Below are positions 5,300-7,246 of a DNA stretch of 7,246 nucleotides, in pieces. The stretch is from assembly GCA_031279895.1 (NCBI GenBank), contig JAITHR010000218.1:1-7246 (forward strand), in the 5' to 3' direction. Under the pieces are notes generated by a model. That model worked only from the letters and a program-made list of their open reading frames with translations. It searched no databases and was not told where the DNA came from. How positions within the stretch are numbered: the stretch's first letter is position 1; each line of letters starts with the position of its first letter. A program made the translations under genes and the position numbers. The stretch is from Spirochaetaceae bacterium (GTDB lineage Bacteria; Spirochaetota; Spirochaetia; Treponematales; Breznakiellaceae).

Positions 5300-6399
5300 A
5301 GTTTTTCTCCATAATAGATTCCCGCCCACTCCCAACGACCGTGGATGTCTGGATCAGCGGGAAAATAAATTTTTCTAAAATAAAGATACCAGGTGGTGAT
5401 GTATTGGTCCCAACCGGTTGTTTTGAGGTACGCTTCGTTGGCGTTGGAGCCTGAGTCAAGGGACGGGGCGTAGCGGATTTCGCGCGCGCCGGTAAAGGCG
5501 GAAAGACTGAACTCCGCCATACCGGAATCGCTTGCGTCCTGGGACCAGGAGCGGGCGAAGAAATTAACCTTCGCCTGATAGGTGCGCAGACGGGCGCTGT
5601 TTCCCTCGTCAAGGGCGCTTTTTACGGCGGCCACAAGGGCGTTGAGGCTCTCGAACGTCCAGTCCCTCGGAGAGTTGTGGAAGTCAACAAGCTGTTTCGC
5701 GTGGTAATCGGCGTCCGGGAACCCGCGTATCGTCGTCCTTCCTATGTACGGGCGGTATTTGGTGTAGGACCGGATGGCTTCATCCCATTCCCCGATCCTT
5801 TCATAGGATTGGGCCAGCATAAAGTACGCGGTTCCCAGGTCTATCTTATCGGCGAAGCGGCTTATAAGCTCTTCGTAATACGGTATCCGCCGCGCCGGAT
5901 TGTCCGTGAGGGCGATAAGGTGTTCGAGGCAGTCCAGATGGATAGAGCGGCCCCGCAGGATTAGATCCGGGTAATTCTTGATAATCATGTCGAAATAGAG
6001 CGCCGCCACCGGAAAAGCCCCCCGCTCTTTATGGGCGTAGGCGGTAAGATGGAGGTAGTAGGCGTTATAGGGGTCTTCCGGCTGGCGGTTGATGGCTGCT
6101 GCGAGAAAGTGGGTCAGTTTGCCGTACTCGCGCAGACGGACGAAACAGCCCGCGATTTCCCGAATAAGCGCGAACCGCGTTTCCCCTGTTGCCGTTTCGC
6201 TCGAAAGGAGCGTGAAAAGGCTCCGCAGGGTCTCCCGATCGGTTTTGGATCCCGCAAGGTAATACGGATCGAGCGGCGCGTCCTGAAACGGCGCCCGCCC
6301 CTTCAAACGCCCTTCGCACCCCAAGGCGATACACGCGAGGCCGCACCAAAGGAGTACCCAGTGCGATGATGGTCGTGGTGATAAAGAGTGCCGTTGCAC
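5296..6399 (-). CDS. TPR-containing lipoprotein
   Basis: 367 aa from a GTG start. The N-terminus (HWVLLWCGLACIALGC) is a signal sequence with a relaxed spirochaetal lipobox ending at Cys28, so the mature protein should be a lipoprotein. Helical repeat sequence follows. The clearest TPR is at about 188-217 (LGTAYFMLAQSYERIGEWDEAIRSY), with a weaker one at 112-145 (AYYLHLTAYAHKERGAFPVAALYF). The C-terminal third is not a recognised domain; it ends in an aromatic-rich stretch (ITTWYLYFRKIYFP and GRWEWAGIYYGEKL). TPRs mediate protein contacts. With the LysM transglycosylase overlapping its 3' end by four bases, a role as an envelope scaffold or regulator of that enzyme is a reasonable inference, not shown. 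GGAG lies 14 nt before the GTG, an unusually long gap; an in-frame ACG sits at the ideal 8 nt (6405-6403). Confidence 0.88.
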   Translation of the reverse strand: MQRHSLSPRPSSHWVLLWCGLACIALGCEGRLKGRAPFQDAPLDPYYLAGSKTDRETLRSLFTLLSSETATGETRFALIREIAGCFVRLREYGKLTHFLAAAINRQPEDPYNAYYLHLTAYAHKERGAFPVAALYFDMIIKNYPDLILRGRSIHLDCLEHLIALTDNPARRIPYYEELISRFADKIDLGTAYFMLAQSYERIGEWDEAIRSYTKYRPYIGRTTIRGFPDADYHAKQLVDFHNSPRDWTFESLNALVAAVKSALDEGNSARLRTYQAKVNFFARSWSQDASDSGMAEFSLSAFTGAREIRYAPSLDSGSNANEAYLKTTGWDQYITTWYLYFRKIYFPADPDIHGRWEWAGIYYGEKL

Positions 6400-6413
6400 C
6401 GCCGTATTCCAAT

Positions 6414-6457
6414 CTCCTGTCGTTTTATTTTTTTATTTTTTATTTTTTATTTTTTTA
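6414..6457 (-). promoter_or_regulatory. phased A-tract leader and Shine-Dalgarno of the TPR gene
   Basis: The minus strand carries four or five runs of A4 to A7 separated by single Ts (complement of 6421-6457), with a step of 7-8 bp. It then continues ACGACAGGAG. The end of the tract and the site that follows closely resemble the leader of the 2388-3269 gene (AAAATAAAACGA then GGAG), which suggests a shared leader type or a shared origin. Confidence 0.55.
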
Positions 6458-6503
6458 CCTGCGCTTCCCTACGCTTCCCGCTCCGTGCCTTAACCCGCGC
6501 CCC

Positions 6504-6535
6504 GCCCGCTTTGCCGCGGCCCGCTTATGAAACAG
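6504..6535 (-). repeat. diverged, shortened copy of the 50-bp dispersed repeat
   Basis: GCTTATGAAACAG at 6523-6535 is identical to the reverse complement of the matching part of 3301-3350. CCGCTTTG at 6507-6514 matches the other end, with about 7 bp missing between them. It lies in the transcribed leader of the TPR gene. Confidence 0.6.
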
Positions 6536-6543
6536 TCGTGAAA

Positions 6544-6565
6544 CCGTCGGAGGCTGCGGAGACGG
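6544..6565. repeat. composite hairpin CCGTC/GACGG with 12-nt loop
   Basis: CCGTC (6544-6548) pairs perfectly with GACGG (6561-6565) around GGAGGCTGCGGA. This has the same layout as the stem-loop at 3692-3717, where CAGCC pairs with GGCTG around GGTGGCTGCGGC. The inner loops match at 10 of 12 bases while the stems differ by two compensated base pairs. It lies within the TPR operon leader. Confidence 0.7.
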
Positions 6566-6622
6566 CGCCCGCTTCAGTAAAATAGGTAAAAAACGGTGCG
6601 GGTAGGTCTATACAACATTTTC

Positions 6623-6652
6623 AGTATATACCAAAGGAATCGGAGCGGTCAA
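6623..6652 (-). promoter_or_regulatory. sigma70-type promoter for the TPR-transglycosylase operon
   Basis: On the minus strand TTGACC (6652-6647) is followed, after 18 nt, by TATACT (6628-6623); each box matches the consensus at five of six positions. Transcription would start near 6616 and give a leader of roughly 215 nt before the GTG at 6399. That leader contains the composite hairpin, the diverged 50-bp repeat and the A-tract. Confidence 0.65.
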
Positions 6653-6703
6653 GGAGTTGTTACAAAACGCTTTCATTTTTCTCTGTTTCCCCCAGCCTCC
6701 GCC

Positions 6704-6716
6704 CCGTCTCCGACGG
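6704..6716 (-). repeat. GGA-loop hairpin (stem CCGTC/GACGG)
   Basis: CCGTC, TCC, GACGG is a perfect 5-bp stem, with loop GGA on the minus strand. It has the alternative stem sequence of the family and lies just outside the right arm of the long inverted repeat. Confidence 0.75.
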
Positions 6717-6722
6717 CTTCAG

Positions 6723-6849
6723 CATGGCCGCAGCCTCCGGCTGTTCCAGCATGGCCGCCTGTTGCTTCCGTATGGTGCAACACCGTGTCCAGTTACTTCG
6801 CTGGCTACTGCCCAGGCGCTGCTACGCTTCGCGCCGTCTCAGGCGGTTC
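6723..6849 (+). repeat. right arm of the ~128-bp inverted repeat
   Basis: It matches the reverse complement of 653-780 over its whole length. Blocks around GGTGCAACACC, CTGCCCAGGCG and CTACGCTTCGCGC are nearly identical. It contains the CAGCC-TCC-GGCTG hairpin at 6731-6743. In the frame starting ATG at 6751-6753 the arm reads MAACCFRMVQH, then VQL, LLPRR and YASR, the same as the opposite frame of the left arm. Confidence 0.85.
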
Positions 6850-6969
6850 GGGAGCCGTGCGTTGTTGTGCGTAGTAAGGGGCGCGGCGTGGTATGCGGAC
6901 AGTCGCGGTTCGTCGCGCTCCGCAGGAAGCTTTTGTGCCTCCGCCGCCGGCGGTAAGAAATTGTTTAAA

Positions 6970-6984
6970 ACCGTCGGAGACGGT
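6970..6984 (+). repeat. GGA-loop hairpin (stem ACCGTC/GACGGT)
   Basis: A perfect 6-bp stem closes a GGA loop, again with the alternative stem sequence. It is the last repeat before composition shifts to AT-rich. Between the right arm and this hairpin (6850-6969) I see only GC-rich sequence with a CCGCCGGCGG palindrome at 6944-6953 and no gene. Confidence 0.75.
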
Positions 6985-7140
6985 GGAAATTTGGCGGGGG
7001 GCGTGTTATATTTATAGGTATGGATTATGAAACGAAAGTAATAAGATAAATAAATAAGTCCGTTTCAACCCGTCAAAACTGCCATTTTATTGAATTATAT
7101 GCACTTAAAAATATATCCTGAAAAAAGAATTGTCCGTATA

Positions 7141-7170
7141 TTGACTTGGAAGTCCGTATTATCTTATTTT
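7141..7170 (+). promoter_or_regulatory. candidate promoter of the plus-strand gene at the right edge
   Basis: TTGACT (7141-7146) and TATTTT (7165-7170) are 18 nt apart in an AT-rich stretch, about 56 bp before the ATG. The -35 box is good, the -10 box only four of six. GTCCGTAT occurs at 7132-7139 and again at 7152-7159, one copy touching each side of the -35 box with a 20-bp step; this could be an operator pair. No coding sequence is seen from 6985 to 7140. Confidence 0.4.
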
Positions 7171-7178
7171 TAAGTAAA

Positions 7179-7200
7179 CCTGTTGTAGATAAACAACGGG
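7179..7200 (+). promoter_or_regulatory. leader hairpin upstream of the plus-strand gene
   Basis: CCTGTTGT pairs with ACAACGGG (one G-U pair) around the loop AGATAA. It lies between the candidate promoter and the Shine-Dalgarno site (AAGGA, 7214-7218). No U-run follows, so it is not a terminator. It may stabilise the 5' end or be a protein-binding dyad. Confidence 0.4.
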
Positions 7201-7225
7201 TAAAAAACATAACAAGGATTATCTT

Positions 7226-7246
7226 ATGAGCGTACACATTAGAGAA
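7226..7246 (+). CDS. start of a plus-strand gene, product unknown (cut by window end)
   Basis: ATG preceded by AAGGA with a 7-nt gap, behind a candidate promoter and leader hairpin. Only seven residues (MSVHIRE) are inside the window, too few to identify a family. The strong ribosome site and the switch to AT-rich upstream sequence support a real start, divergent from the TPR operon. Confidence 0.6.

Noticed and set aside
653..6849. Composite transposon or insertion sequence bounded by the inverted repeats
   Set aside because: No transposase or recombinase gene lies between the arms, no target-site duplication is visible, and the enclosed genes look like ordinary envelope genes.
6596..7017. 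Three overlapping plus-strand open frames in the right spacer
   Set aside because: They read through the inverted-repeat arm and GC-rich repeat DNA with no ribosome site or domain. The shared peptide is noted as a finding instead.

Overview
The window looks like a piece of a host-associated spirochaete chromosome, most likely a Treponema from the termite-gut group. This is an inference from the gene content (secreted and lipobox-bearing envelope proteins, a LysM transglycosylase, a proline-rich SUMF1-domain protein) and from repeat-rich, GC-rich spacers. Four solid genes all lie on the minus strand and form two pairs. A fifth gene begins on the plus strand at the right edge.

Right pair (6399 to 3716): a good sigma70-type promoter (6623-6652, minus) precedes a TPR lipoprotein gene. 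That gene overlaps an MltD-like lytic transglycosylase with two LysM domains through a TTGA stop/start overlap, and a stem-loop overlapping the stop codon follows. Both products should work at the cell envelope on peptidoglycan. Left pair (3269 to 801): a secreted protein of unknown function lies 18 nt upstream of a secreted SUMF1/FGE-fold protein that has a proline-rich repeat stalk but lacks the FGE cysteine pair. It also ends in a stem-loop that shares bases with its stop codon.

The spacers hold most of the unusual material. At the left, 1-630 is a 21-bp repeat array open in at least three frames. The spacers at 631-800, 3270-3715 and 6400-7000 carry one family of small hairpins (5-7 bp stem, mostly GGA/TCC loop). 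Two of the stem base pairs differ between copies in a compensatory way. A 50-bp dispersed repeat, a 127-128 bp inverted repeat whose arms lie about 5.9 kb apart around all four genes, and a 4 x 21-bp array of AACAT-CA-ATGTT dyads complete the set.

At about 7010 the DNA switches abruptly from GC-rich repeat material to an AT-rich leader. This leader has a candidate promoter, a leader hairpin and a Shine-Dalgarno site in front of the plus-strand gene that starts at 7226. No reverse transcriptase, transposase, CRISPR array, tRNA or rRNA was seen.
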